From Rickettsiales bacterium (GTDB lineage Bacteria > Pseudomonadota > Alphaproteobacteria > Rickettsiales > SXRF01): a stretch of 64,000 nucleotides of DNA. The position numbers and the translations under genes were made by a program. Positions 8,823 through 17,274 of the stretch are shown piece by piece. The notes under the pieces were generated by a model. The model did no database searches and had not been told where the DNA came from. It saw only the letters and a program-made list of their open reading frames with translations. The number at the start of each line of letters is the position of its first letter. The stretch's first letter is position 1. The stretch lies in assembly GCA_025464625.1 (NCBI GenBank), contig JAOAUZ010000003.1, positions 62,001 through 126,000 of the forward strand, read 5' to 3'.

Positions 8823-10280
8823 ATGGAAAAGATACAAAAATATTTACCTGCGCCGATGGTTTTACTCGCGTTCCTGCTTAGTTTTATAACAATTTATGCC
8901 ACTGGCTCGCCACTTCTGCAGGATTTTGATATGGGCTGGCACATTGCTGCTGGTGACTTAATCCGTACCAGTGGTGATATTGCCCCGCGCGATCCATGGT
9001 CGTTTTCTGGCAGCCAGCAGATATGGTATAATATCTCTTGGCTATGGGATATCGTTCTAAGTTTTGTGCATGAAAAAACAGGTGTTGAGGGGCTATTTGT
9101 TTTTGCAGCAACTCTTCCTGCTTTAGTGGTGGCACTTCTTATAGCAAGCTTGCGCGCGCGCGGGAATATCGGCAACAACGCTCTTATTTTTATCGGCATG
9201 ATTACCACTTACTGTATGTTGGAGTTTTCAACAGGAAGACCGCAGATTGTAGGCATTCTGTTTGCTCTTATTTTTCACCATATATTGCATAAAACCAGAA
9301 ATAACCCAAAGCTGTGGCAGGTATTTTTATTGCCACTTATTACGGTGTTGTGGGTTAATATTCATGGTAGTTTTTTTGCAGGATTTATAATTATTGGTGC
9401 TTATGGGCTGGAGGCTATCTACAGCAAAAACAAGCAGTGGTTTTTGCGGTTGTTTTTGGTTGGAATATTATGCGTAATCGCAACACTTATAAATCCTTAT
9501 GGCATCAACATCATTACAGCCGTTGAAAGAACACTTAACAGCGTTGTAACAAGCTATGTTTCCGAGTGGCGACCGTTTGTATTTGGCAGTGTTATGGGTG
9601 TTTCAATTTGGCTGTTGGTGTTTATTATGTTTAGTGATTTACGAAATCCTCGCGCGGAAATTGCTGATAAAATCCTAGCTATCGGCTGGTTGATTGTAAT
9701 GCTCTTTTCGGTGCGTAATGTTGGGTTTTTGGCGGTGTTGGGCGCGCCTTATATGGCATTTAATTTTCCCGCTGATAATGAGAAGGATAGCAATACGAGG
9801 AAACTTGCAGCGTGGATTAATGATAAAAAATTCTCCCCAATTATTTTGGTACTAATTCCACTGGTATTGGTTGTCAGTTATTTCCTGCTCCCTGTTTTAG
9901 GTGCAACGCATTATATAGAAAAGAAAGAAAAAGCAATACTTCCCGCGATTAACTATGTAATGCAGAATTACGCAGATAAGCGCATTATAAATGATTATGA
10001 TTTTGGCGGTAGAATCATTTATGAGAGCAAAGGAAAGCTCCCAGTGTTTATGGATGGTCGCGCACCAACAGTTTATGACGAAAAAATCCTGAGCGATTTT
10101 CTTGATTTTACAACAATGAAAAAAGATTGGCAGAAAATTTTAGAGCAATATAAAATAGACGTTATCTTCATAAGCAACAACCGCGATTTCGCTAAGGATT
10201 ACGCAAAAGGCTTATATCACGATAAGTGGCAGGAAGTTTTCCGCGATGATGTTGCCAGCGTTTACGTCAGGAAAAATTGA
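8823..10280 (+). CDS. Polytopic membrane protein, GT-C glycosyltransferase-like
   Basis: A 485-residue protein with about ten predicted membrane segments in its first 360 residues and a soluble C-terminal part (about 365-485). The first external loop carries DFDMGWH (residues 34-40), and acidic residues in that loop are what GT-C enzymes use for catalysis. No specific family name is recognised, and sugar donor and acceptor are unknown. The gene starts one base after nadE's stop and is co-transcribed with etfBA-nadE, though a functional link is not obvious. Its 3' end overlaps the convergent AstE-like gene by 14 nt. Confidence 0.6.
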   Translation: MEKIQKYLPAPMVLLAFLLSFITIYATGSPLLQDFDMGWHIAAGDLIRTSGDIAPRDPWSFSGSQQIWYNISWLWDIVLSFVHEKTGVEGLFVFAATLPALVVALLIASLRARGNIGNNALIFIGMITTYCMLEFSTGRPQIVGILFALIFHHILHKTRNNPKLWQVFLLPLITVLWVNIHGSFFAGFIIIGAYGLEAIYSKNKQWFLRLFLVGILCVIATLINPYGINIITAVERTLNSVVTSYVSEWRPFVFGSVMGVSIWLLVFIMFSDLRNPRAEIADKILAIGWLIVMLFSVRNVGFLAVLGAPYMAFNFPADNEKDSNTRKLAAWINDKKFSPIILVLIPLVLVVSYFLLPVLGATHYIEKKEKAILPAINYVMQNYADKRIINDYDFGGRIIYESKGKLPVFMDGRAPTVYDEKILSDFLDFTTMKKDWQKILEQYKIDVIFISNNRDFAKDYAKGLYHDKWQEVFRDDVASVYVRKN

Positions 10281-11484
10281 TTTTCATTTTCGATACAATG
10301 CACGGGTAGCAGAATTTTACGCTATCAACTTTGCTGGCTGGAACTGGCCAAGGACCAACTGATGGGTCTTTATCATAGAGCGCACCAGATTTGCTGAAAA
10401 ATATTCCTGAAAAATCAGATGGCGCGCGAAAAACTGTACCAGACGGACGCGCTACGGCAACTATCTGCCCTGCTTTTACGGCTTCCATTTCGTCATATTG
10501 ATAGTTCTCTATTTTGCCATTATTTTCCTGCGCCATATATATTTGGTCATCAGATTTCAGTTCGCCTTCACGCTGCAAATCATTATAGGTGATACGCGGC
10601 CTAACACTGTAGCGTTCAAAGATCCCGTCATCTTCCTGACTAAGAGGTTTAACGCTGGTTATGCCTTCATTATAGAGAGTGGCAAGGGTGAAGGCAGCAG
10701 CGACATGCGGTGATTTTGGGTCTTCATGGCGACCAGCTTCAATACCAGTTTGGCAAAGAATATTAGGCAGTGGAAAGAGTATTGTTTTTAGAGTTTTTAC
10801 GGTTACGGTTGCCGAAGCATTGGCAGAAATAGCTTCTGCAAGTTCGGTAAGCAGTGGGCGAATCGGGCTATATTTTAGGTCACTATCGCGCTTATGATCC
10901 GTTATGCAGGTCATGTTGCCACGCGCCGAATGAATATCCAACATTCCCGAAATATTTTGCCCTAGCAAATATAATTCACGCGATCTTTTGGTGTGCGGGG
11001 TATTATCACTGCGCGTCATAAAATCCACAGGGATACGGTTGCCATCAGGAAGTAACTCTCCAGCTTCACTGAGTCCACAGCGGAAAGCATCGCGGGTTTC
11101 CTGCGGGGCGGTTGGATTTGCTTTTAATGCTGCAAAATATTGTTTTGCTGCCAGTGGATTTCCGATAATTCCAATGACATCATGTTTTAGTAATCCAGCG
11201 TCGGACAGAGCCATAGCAAGGGCGATTCCAGCAAGCCCTGCTGGTTCGTTGCCGTGCAGTTGCGCCAGAATCACAAATGGTTGAGTATTATTATTCTCTA
11301 AGCCTTTCAGGTGAATAGCTGCAGCTATCGTTTGTCCTGCGACTACTATATGATTTTGTTGTACATGGTTATGGATAATCTCCAACTCAGGAAGCGTTAA
11401 AGTTTTAGAAAAAAACCTGTCACGGAAAATATCCGCATTCGACATTTGCGAAAAATCATAGTTATATATAGTCTTTAGAGGCAT
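10267..11484 (-). CDS. Succinylglutamate desuccinylase/aspartoacylase family protein (AstE-like)
   Basis: A 405-residue zinc carboxypeptidase-like protein. The zinc motif H-G-N-E appears in LAQLHGNEPAGL (about residues 79-86), a third ligand His lies in DIHSARGN, and an extended C-terminal domain follows. AstE removes succinate from N-succinylglutamate as the last step of the arginine succinyltransferase pathway, but this protein is longer than typical AstE (about 320-340 residues), so the substrate is not certain. It is divergent from astB with only 4 nt between the two start codons, which supports a joint role in arginine or acyl-amino-acid breakdown. Confidence 0.75.
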   Translation of the reverse strand: MPLKTIYNYDFSQMSNADIFRDRFFSKTLTLPELEIIHNHVQQNHIVVAGQTIAAAIHLKGLENNNTQPFVILAQLHGNEPAGLAGIALAMALSDAGLLKHDVIGIIGNPLAAKQYFAALKANPTAPQETRDAFRCGLSEAGELLPDGNRIPVDFMTRSDNTPHTKRSRELYLLGQNISGMLDIHSARGNMTCITDHKRDSDLKYSPIRPLLTELAEAISANASATVTVKTLKTILFPLPNILCQTGIEAGRHEDPKSPHVAAAFTLATLYNEGITSVKPLSQEDDGIFERYSVRPRITYNDLQREGELKSDDQIYMAQENNGKIENYQYDEMEAVKAGQIVAVARPSGTVFRAPSDFSGIFFSKSGALYDKDPSVGPWPVPASKVDSVKFCYPCIVSKMKINFS

Positions 11485-11488
11485 TTAC

Positions 11489-12781
11489 ATGAATCTTTCA
11501 AAAAATAATAATATACAGGAAATTATCTTCATCGGCTTATCAGGAACAACTCATCATTATGGTGGATTGTCATCTGATAATGTCGCTTCGGATATGAATC
11601 GTGGCAGCGAATCTAGCCCAAGACAGGCAGCTTTGCAAGTTATTGCACTGGCGCGCTATATTCGTTCTCTAGGGATTGCTGTTGGCATTTTGCCACCACA
11701 ACTGCGCCCATATCTACCAGTTTTACAGGAAAACGGTTTTAGCGTTGATAGTACGCCACTTGAAAAGCTGGAGCAAGCCTCGTCATCATCGTTTATGTGG
11801 GCTGCCAATGCTGCAACTGTTACGCCTGTGCCTGATAGCACAGATAGTAAATTGCACCTGACAACAGCAAACCTGCACACCAATCCTCACAGGCGGATAG
11901 AAGCAAAAGCTACGCATAATATTCTAAATCAGATATTTAAAGGTGTTCCAGATGCTATTATTCATCCACCACTGGACGCTTCTTCTGGATTTTTAGATGA
12001 AGGCGCAGCAAACCATATGCGCCTTTCTCCGAGCCATAGTGAGGTTGGGCTTAACGTATTTGTTTACGGTAAAAGGCAGAATGTGGCTGCATCACAAGCA
12101 GTGGCAAAAAATCACAATATACCGCCTCTGAAAACATTGTTTTTACAGCAAAATCCAGAAGTTATAAGCAAAGGCGTTTTTCATAATGATGTGATTGCCG
12201 TGAGTAATGAAAATTTGCTGTTGGTGCATGAGCATGCGTACGAAAATGGTCTGGCAGATATTGCACGAATTGAAACCGCGTATAAAACCCTCCATCCGCA
12301 AAAACGTATGCAACTAATTATTATAAAAGATGAAGATTTAACTGTTGAAGAAGGAGTGCATAGCTATTTTTTTAATAGTCAGATTATAACTAAATCTAGC
12401 GGTAAGATGACAGTGATTGCACCACAGGAGCTTAAAACACTCTATGGCGGGAAAGCTGCAAAATTAATGGAAAAAATTCGTGATAGTGCTAAAAATTCGA
12501 TAGATGAAATTACATATCTTGACCTGCGACAAAGCATGAGAAATGGTGGAGGACCTGCCTGCTTGCGCCTGCGCGTTCCTGTAACAGCTACGCAACTGGC
12601 TGCTATCAAGGAAAATACGGGTGTGTTGGTTGATGAAGCAACGCTTTCTAAAATAGAAAATCTTATAGAGTGTTATTATCCAGAAACTTTAACACCGAAT
12701 GGCTTGCGAAACCCAGAACTATATAGTAATTGCAAATCTTTTCTTGCTGAACTTTCGGTTTTGATGCGTATTAGTATTTGA
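11489..12781 (+). CDS. astB: N-succinylarginine dihydrolase
   Basis: A 430-residue AstB. The N-terminal signature FIGLSGTTHHYGGLSSDNVAS corresponds to the family GLVGPTHNYAGLS region, followed by SPRQAAL and GILPPQLRP. The C-terminal part has the catalytic Cys region near GGGPACLRLRVP. AstB converts N2-succinylarginine to N2-succinylornithine, ammonia and CO2. A ribosome binding site AGAGG lies 8 nt upstream, inside the coding region of the divergent AstE-like gene. astA, astC and astD are not in the window, so the pathway is either completed elsewhere or partial. Confidence 0.9.
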   Translation: MNLSKNNNIQEIIFIGLSGTTHHYGGLSSDNVASDMNRGSESSPRQAALQVIALARYIRSLGIAVGILPPQLRPYLPVLQENGFSVDSTPLEKLEQASSSSFMWAANAATVTPVPDSTDSKLHLTTANLHTNPHRRIEAKATHNILNQIFKGVPDAIIHPPLDASSGFLDEGAANHMRLSPSHSEVGLNVFVYGKRQNVAASQAVAKNHNIPPLKTLFLQQNPEVISKGVFHNDVIAVSNENLLLVHEHAYENGLADIARIETAYKTLHPQKRMQLIIIKDEDLTVEEGVHSYFFNSQIITKSSGKMTVIAPQELKTLYGGKAAKLMEKIRDSAKNSIDEITYLDLRQSMRNGGGPACLRLRVPVTATQLAAIKENTGVLVDEATLSKIENLIECYYPETLTPNGLRNPELYSNCKSFLAELSVLMRISI

Positions 12782-12823
12782 TCTATTAAAGGTTTTAAGA
12801 CCCAATTTTTTTACTTGGTTTTT

Positions 12824-12912
12824 GTCATTCCGCCGAAGGGCGGAATCTACGCCATGCAATTGGATGTAACGCTTGTGGTTAGACATGGATACCGCTCTAC
12901 AGCGGTATGATA
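12824..12912 (+). repeat. Double-hairpin palindromic repeat downstream of astB
   Basis: Two 8-bp stems face each other: ATTCCGCC/GGCGGAAT (12827-12846, loop GAAG) and ATACCGCT/AGCGGTAT (12889-12908, loop CTAC). The element begins GTCATTCC and belongs to the interspersed palindromic repeat family of this window. It may serve as a terminator for astB. Confidence 0.7.
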
Positions 12913-13059
12913 AAGTGGATGATTCTGAGCTTTACCAGCTTTCTGTAAAAACAGTTGGTTATGGCTAAGTGATAAATTTGTCATAAAACTGTAACTTTTA
13001 TTGCGCTGCAATATCTTTAAAGTAGAGTTCTCAACTAGGTTATAACAAGGCTATATAAA

Positions 13060-13365
13060 ATGGACACAAGGTTACTATCATTTCTTGTTTTTACGACTTT
13101 ATTTGCGGTATTTTTCCCAGAAATAAGTTTTGCAGTGACGGCTGTAGATACGCCAATTGGTAACACGCTTTGCACGACCGCCAGTTGGGCAAACGGCAAT
13201 ATGGGGGCGGGGATAGCAACATTATCAATTATAATAATGGGTATTTTGGCGTTGCTTGGCAAGGTTTCATGGAATCTGGCAACTCTTCATGTTGTTGGTA
13301 CGGCACTTCTAGTAGGTGCTAGTTCTTTTGTATCATCATTGAATGCTGGTGCGTCAGGCTGCTAG
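13060..13365 (+). CDS. VirB2/TrbC-family pilin-like protein
   Basis: A 101-residue protein with a signal peptide (about residues 1-26, ending near SFA) and two hydrophobic helices separated by a short polar turn (about 48-65 and 72-90). The pattern GIATLSIIIMGILALLGKVSW is typical of VirB2/TrbC pilins of type IV secretion systems. Its size fits pre-VirB2. No virB3, virB4 or other vir gene is in the window, so this is an orphan pilin gene, as seen in some alphaproteobacteria where T4SS genes are dispersed. Function is inferred from family only. Confidence 0.75.
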   Translation: MDTRLLSFLVFTTLFAVFFPEISFAVTAVDTPIGNTLCTTASWANGNMGAGIATLSIIIMGILALLGKVSWNLATLHVVGTALLVGASSFVSSLNAGASGC

Positions 13366-13498
13366 AAATATATTTATATTAATCAATATATTATATTGTT
13401 GGCGGAATTGTCATAAAAGCTTAATTTTGTTTAGGAGTTAATATCTGCTACTCTTTTCTCAATTAGATTTTTAAGCAGAATTTGTAGGGCAGGTATTT

Positions 13499-13951
13499 AT
13501 GGTAGAAAAGAAAAAATGGTCAGATGCGGTCAACGAACCACAGGATAAAGACAAAGAAGCTGTAAAATTTGTTTCTGAAGCAATAAAAGAAATAATTAAA
13601 GAAAGAATGCCAGAAATTACAGTTGCTGTTGGTGATAAAAAATCTCTCTATACCATTAGCCATGAGTCTCAAGGCAAGATACTTTATGTAACTGAAGATA
13701 CAAAATCTCATCAGTTTAATATTGTGGTGAAACCTGAAGTAAAAATCCCAGATGTTATAACATTATTGGAAAAGAAACTTTTTTCTGGTAATGAAGGGAC
13801 AATGTCGCCAGTGGTGAGCGAGGGTTACCGAGTCACCTTTAAGGGTGATGCCGAGGTTCTAGTCAAGCATATTAAAGATAACTATCCAGAAATTGCAGAA
13901 AAAGTGCAAAAGAAAATTGATGCAGCCCATAAGGAGTCTCCTGCAAGGTAG
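13499..13951 (+). CDS. Hypothetical 150-aa cytosolic protein
   Basis: A charged, soluble protein with no signal peptide or membrane segment and no recognised family. The first half (about residues 20-45) is helical and Lys/Glu-rich, the middle alternates short beta-like segments, and the C-terminus is again helical. A good ribosome binding site (AGGGCAGG) precedes the ATG, and codon use looks like that of its neighbours, which supports a real gene. It lies between the orphan VirB2-like pilin and hsp20 with its own spacers. Function unknown. Confidence 0.6.
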   Translation: MVEKKKWSDAVNEPQDKDKEAVKFVSEAIKEIIKERMPEITVAVGDKKSLYTISHESQGKILYVTEDTKSHQFNIVVKPEVKIPDVITLLEKKLFSGNEGTMSPVVSEGYRVTFKGDAEVLVKHIKDNYPEIAEKVQKKIDAAHKESPAR

Positions 13952-13969
13952 TTAAAAGCTGATTCCGCA

Positions 13970-14016
13970 CTGCCCTCCATCCTTAGCAAATACAGCATCG
14001 TGCTTCTGGAATGACC
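13970..14016 (+). repeat. Possible degenerate palindromic repeat remnant
   Basis: The stretch from GATTCCGC to TCTGGAATGACC resembles the two ends of the interspersed GTCATTCC/GGAATGAC repeats but with eroded symmetry. It follows the 150-aa gene. Confidence 0.35.
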
Positions 14017-14049
14017 ATATGTTTATGGTAAGATAATTTTCTGAATAAT

Positions 14050-14063
14050 TTGATTATAATCAA
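14050..14063 (+). promoter_or_regulatory. FNR/FixK-type box upstream of hsp20
   Basis: A perfect TTGAT-TATA-ATCAA dyad, 86 bp before the hsp20 ATG. The consensus for FNR, Anr, FixK and Dnr regulators is TTGAT-N4-ATCAA. A Crp/Fnr protein with the matching E-x-x-S-R recognition helix is encoded 1.9 kb away. Confidence 0.8.
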
Positions 14064-14148
14064 AGCAGTTTTACAACAATCCTTTAGGGATTAGTGCGTT
14101 CGCAGTGGTGAACTTGCAAACAATCAATCAAACATTAGGAGAATTATT

Positions 14149-14655
14149 ATGTCAGTTCGTGATTTATTGCCTTTTGGCAAAACTTCAGTACCTATTGCAA
14201 GAGGTGCTAACCCGATTGTTGCACTTCAGGATGAAATGAACAAGTTGTTTGGAGATTTCTTCGGTGAGGCAGCGATGCCGTCTTGGTGGAGGAGCAGCGA
14301 TTTATCTTCAGCCATTGCTGTTAGCCCAGCCCTTGATATAGCAGAAAGTGACAAGGAGTTTAAGGTTACTGCCGAACTTCCAGGCATGGATGTTAAGGAT
14401 GTGCAGATCACCGTGGCAGATGGTTATGTGACCATTAAGGGCGAGAAGAAGCAGGAAGAAAAGGAAGAGCGCGAGGGGTATTTCCGTCAGGAACGCTCTT
14501 ACGGTTCGTTCCAGCGTGTGGTAGCTCTGCCCGATAATGCCAATTTCGACAAGGCGGAAGCTAATATGAAGAACGGTGTCCTTACCATTGCCGTTCCGAA
14601 GAAAGCTGGTGCGCACTCGAAAGAGCGCAAACTTGAAATTAAGCAGGCTGCTTAA
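14149..14655 (+). CDS. Small heat-shock protein, Hsp20/alpha-crystallin family
   Basis: A 168-residue protein with an alpha-crystallin domain from about residue 55 to 155. It has the opening SPALDIAESDKEFKVTAELPG, the VKDVQITVADGYVTIKGEK core, and the terminal GVLTIAVPK consensus. Hsp20 proteins are ATP-independent holdases that bind unfolding proteins as oligomers. A strong AGGAG lies before the ATG. A perfect FNR-type box lies 86 bp upstream, which points to induction under low oxygen rather than only heat; no clear sigma-32 promoter was identified by eye. A strong Rho-independent terminator follows. Confidence 0.93.
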   Translation: MSVRDLLPFGKTSVPIARGANPIVALQDEMNKLFGDFFGEAAMPSWWRSSDLSSAIAVSPALDIAESDKEFKVTAELPGMDVKDVQITVADGYVTIKGEKKQEEKEEREGYFRQERSYGSFQRVVALPDNANFDKAEANMKNGVLTIAVPKKAGAHSKERKLEIKQAA

Positions 14656-14677
14656 TAACTGCCCCCGAATTAGCATT

Positions 14678-14717
14678 AAAGGGCGTGGAGAATTTGTTTC
14701 CCCACGCCCTTTTTTGT
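14678..14717 (+). terminator. Rho-independent terminator of hsp20
   Basis: The stem AAAGGGCGTGG/CCACGCCCTTT spans an approximately 13-nt loop and runs into an uninterrupted T-tract (14710-14716). It starts about 20 nt after the hsp20 stop codon and rules out the upstream GTG at 14685 as a start for the next gene. Confidence 0.9.
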
Positions 14718-14732
14718 ATTAGAACTATAAGT

Positions 14733-15575
14733 ATGCAAAATACAGAACAAGAAAATACACCCGATTTGTGGTTGGAGCATTTCCCCTTTCCCAAGCAAGA
14801 GGGAAATAAGTATGATCGCGGTCATGCAGTGATTGGTGGTGGTGGCATAGCAAGCACAGGAGCTGCAAAAATTGTAGCTAGGTGTGCATTGCGCAGTGGG
14901 GCTGGCTTGGTTTCTGTTGCCTGTGACGCGGAATCATTGCCGATTTATGCAACATCTTTTCAGGCGGTGATGACTAAGCAAGTTGATAATGTTCAGGAAT
15001 TTGTCAAACTTATTGATGATAAAAGAGTAACCGCGGTTTCTCTCGGTTCGGGAGCAGGTGTTAGTGAAAGAACCAAAGAATTTGCGCTTGCTGCTCTGGC
15101 AAAAAATAAACCGTTGGTTCTGGATGCTGACGCTATAAGTGTATTTTCCGATAATCCTCACCTCCTTTTTTCAGCAATAAAATCATCATGTATAATGACT
15201 CCGCATGAAGGAGAATTTTCACGCTTGTTTGGGAGGTTAGTTGAAGAAGGAGATAGTAAATTAGCCCGAGCAAAAAAAGCCGCAAAATTGAGTGGATCAG
15301 TTGTTGTTCTTAAAGGATTTAATACTGTAATAGCTGCCCCAGACGGGCGCAGTGCCGTCAATTGCAACGCCACACCATACCTTGCTAGTGCTGGAACGGG
15401 TGATGCTCTGGCCGGAATTTGTGTGGGATTGCTCGCTCAGGACATGCCCGCCTTTGAAGCCGCTTGCGCGGGTACATGGCTCCATGCAGAGGCGGCTTCA
15501 ATATTTGGGGTGGGGCTGATCGCTGAAGATATAGCAGAATTACTGCCAGAAGTATTGAGAAGTCTTAAATCCTGA
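14733..15575 (+). CDS. nnrD: ADP-dependent NAD(P)H-hydrate dehydratase
   Basis: A 280-residue ribokinase-fold enzyme of the YjeF C-terminal/CARKD family. It shows GGHGG-like IGGGGIASTGAAKI, ALRSGAGLVSVA, VLDADAIS, MTPHEGEFSRLFG, VVLKGFNTVIA and the signature ASAGTGDALAGICVGLLAQ. It dehydrates the damaged cofactors S-NADHX and S-NADPHX back to NADH and NADPH using ADP. The epimerase domain (YjeF N) that is often fused is missing, so this is the stand-alone form. A GTG 48 nt upstream would lie inside the hsp20 terminator, so the ATG at 14733 is chosen. Confidence 0.9.
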   Translation: MQNTEQENTPDLWLEHFPFPKQEGNKYDRGHAVIGGGGIASTGAAKIVARCALRSGAGLVSVACDAESLPIYATSFQAVMTKQVDNVQEFVKLIDDKRVTAVSLGSGAGVSERTKEFALAALAKNKPLVLDADAISVFSDNPHLLFSAIKSSCIMTPHEGEFSRLFGRLVEEGDSKLARAKKAAKLSGSVVVLKGFNTVIAAPDGRSAVNCNATPYLASAGTGDALAGICVGLLAQDMPAFEAACAGTWLHAEAASIFGVGLIAEDIAELLPEVLRSLKS

Positions 15576-15579
15576 GCAG

Positions 15580-15762
15580 TTAGTTAGTAGCCATGTCGTA
15601 ATCTGTTACCATTTTGTTCTGTTTTGGTAGATCACGGCGCACGATATTTTCCCACACTTCAGGAATCTTTGTCCGCCTTACGACCTTTTCCAAAGGCTGT
15701 ACCCGACCGAATATATGCTCTTCACTAATAACATCTATAATATAGGCATCGGCAACTTTCAT
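15580..15762 (-). CDS. Conserved-looking 60-aa hypothetical protein under FNR-box control
   Basis: A 60-residue soluble protein rich in charged residues (MKVADAYIIDVISEEHIFG at the N-terminus). No family is recognised. An AAGGAG ribosome binding site lies 7 nt before the ATG. A perfect FNR box is 90 bp upstream and shared with the divergent Crp/Fnr gene, and a TAGCAT -10-like hexamer is about 28 bp from the box centre, as expected for class II activation. These signals make it a likely real, oxygen-regulated small protein. Confidence 0.6.
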   Translation of the reverse strand: MKVADAYIIDVISEEHIFGRVQPLEKVVRRTKIPEVWENIVRRDLPKQNKMVTDYDMATN

Positions 15763-15851
15763 AAAATAACTCCTTTCATGATTTGTGAAATAAAAAATCT
15801 AACTATGTTGGTGAGTGGAGGCAAATGCTAGACTAATATTTAAAAAATAAT

Positions 15852-15865
15852 TTGATTGGAATCAA
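15852..15865 (+). promoter_or_regulatory. FNR/FixK-type box between the 60-aa gene and the fnr-like gene
   Basis: A perfect TTGAT-TGGA-ATCAA dyad midway in the 201-bp divergent spacer, 99 bp from the regulator ATG and 90 bp from the 60-aa gene ATG. It suggests autoregulation of the Crp/Fnr gene. Confidence 0.8.
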
Positions 15866-15963
15866 AACGACTAAATAAAATGGAATTACAAGATTAACTT
15901 CTTGAAAGATTTTATTTTATTGGCTATTGGTTGGATATAGTTTCTTATTAGGGAAATAACTGG

Positions 15964-16719
15964 ATGATTAAAAATGTTCTTTCGGATGTTATTGACGCTT
16001 TGCCGTTATTTTCAGGAATAAATGAGAAAGAAAAAAAAATATTGTTGGGGGTGGCGCGGATTCGTCATGTTTCGCGTGGACACACTTTATTTTTGCAAGG
16101 CGATTCAATTGTTTATTTTAATATAGTTTGTCGTGGTACTGTGCAGATGTTCCGCGAAACTCCTGATGGGCATGAAATAACTCCAGACATACTAATATCA
16201 GGTGATGCACTTTGCCCCTCAGAGATTACAGAGCAGCGACCAGTATATAAAGTTAATGCTCGCGCTGTTGAAGATACAGTTCTTTTGGAAGTTCCCATGG
16301 AATGGTTGAAGCAAAACTTAAAAAATTTTGATCACCTGATACTAAGATTATTTGCCGATGTTTCTCATCGCCTGCAGAGAACTACGCTGGAAATAGAACG
16401 TCAAACTACAATGTCTGCTCCTCAGCTTGTTGCCTGTTTCTTATATGAATTATGTGTTTTGTACGATTTTGACCCCAGAGGGTTTGAATTGCCATATAGC
16501 AAAACATTAATAGCCTCACGCTTAGGAATGGAGCTGGAAACATTCTCCCGCTCCCTCCATAAGTTGAAGGAGTACGGTATCACAGTTAGTGGCACTCATG
16601 TGTCACTGTTCCCTGACTATAATAATAGAGGAAAGAAATCAATTTCCAGCGTAAGCGAGCATCATTACAAACTCGAGCAGAAAATGCGAAGCACCCACCA
16701 AACGCCGAACACAATTTAA
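15964..16719 (+). CDS. Crp/Fnr family transcriptional regulator (FixK/Dnr-like, no N-terminal Cys cluster)
   Basis: A 251-residue protein with a cyclic-nucleotide-binding-type beta-barrel (about residues 15-120), a dimerisation helix (about 122-148) and a winged helix (about 150-215). The recognition helix reads LGMELETFSRSL, with E192, S195 and R196 in the positions that FNR uses to read TTGAT. The N-terminal 4Fe-4S cysteine cluster of true FNR is absent; only C56, C84, C158 and C164 are present and scattered. This matches FixK, Dnr or NnrR-like regulators that sense through another signal or through transcription. A tail of about 35 polar residues extends past the usual end. FNR boxes near its own gene and three other loci define a probable local regulon. 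Confidence 0.85.
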   Translation: MIKNVLSDVIDALPLFSGINEKEKKILLGVARIRHVSRGHTLFLQGDSIVYFNIVCRGTVQMFRETPDGHEITPDILISGDALCPSEITEQRPVYKVNARAVEDTVLLEVPMEWLKQNLKNFDHLILRLFADVSHRLQRTTLEIERQTTMSAPQLVACFLYELCVLYDFDPRGFELPYSKTLIASRLGMELETFSRSLHKLKEYGITVSGTHVSLFPDYNNRGKKSISSVSEHHYKLEQKMRSTHQTPNTI

Positions 16720-16734
16720 TTATACAGAGCTAAC

Positions 16735-17259
16735 TCAAACAATATCACCCAAATGTTTAACTAAATCATCGCCTTTATAATGTGTAAAATCTTTTGACAG
16801 CTCTGCCACTATTGCCTTTTGGGTATTTGCATTTAGATGTTTCTTTAATTCCCCCAGAATTTTATCTGGAGCAACGAGAGCTATATCAGTGAACTCTTTT
16901 CTTGCAGTTGCTTCGTTCAATTTTTGGGCAATATCCTCCACAAGATGACTCTTGATTTTTTTTCGCACATCAACATGTGGTTCACTCATGTGACGGGCGG
17001 AGCTACCACTTTCAAACACCATCCCTGTTGCATTGCGACCAGTCTCATAAATTTCTGGAGACTCCGCCTCCCACGCCATACCTTTCAATGGCAAAAGCTC
17101 GCGCACTAATAATTCTTTATAGTGCGTCTGCCCCTCGCTGCCACCTATAGGAATACGTTTTTCCAAAATTTTACGCTCGTACACCTGCGCCCTTCTACCA
17201 TCAGCTACTAGAACCCACGTTACCGTCTTTTCCCTTGATACCTTAGCTTGTGCGCGCAT
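16735..17259 (-). CDS. Host attachment protein/baeRF family
   Basis: A 174-residue protein with the family features TWVLVADGRRAQVYE at the N-terminus and a C-terminal alpha/beta segment DIALVAPDKILGELKKHL. The family (named from Agrobacterium proteins required for attachment to host cells) is related to archaeo-eukaryotic peptide release factors and may act on ribosomes; the molecular role is unproven. It lies 15 nt downstream of the universal stress protein gene on the same strand, so the two probably share the FNR-box promoter at 18227-18240. Confidence 0.82.
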   Translation of the reverse strand: MRAQAKVSREKTVTWVLVADGRRAQVYERKILEKRIPIGGSEGQTHYKELLVRELLPLKGMAWEAESPEIYETGRNATGMVFESGSSARHMSEPHVDVRKKIKSHLVEDIAQKLNEATARKEFTDIALVAPDKILGELKKHLNANTQKAIVAELSKDFTHYKGDDLVKHLGDIV

Positions 17260-17274
17260 ATTTATTTCCTTCTC

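Noticed and set aside
14685-14732. A GTG start extending NnrD by 16 residues
   Set aside because: The extension lies inside the Rho-independent terminator of hsp20; the ATG at 14733 gives the normal enzyme start.
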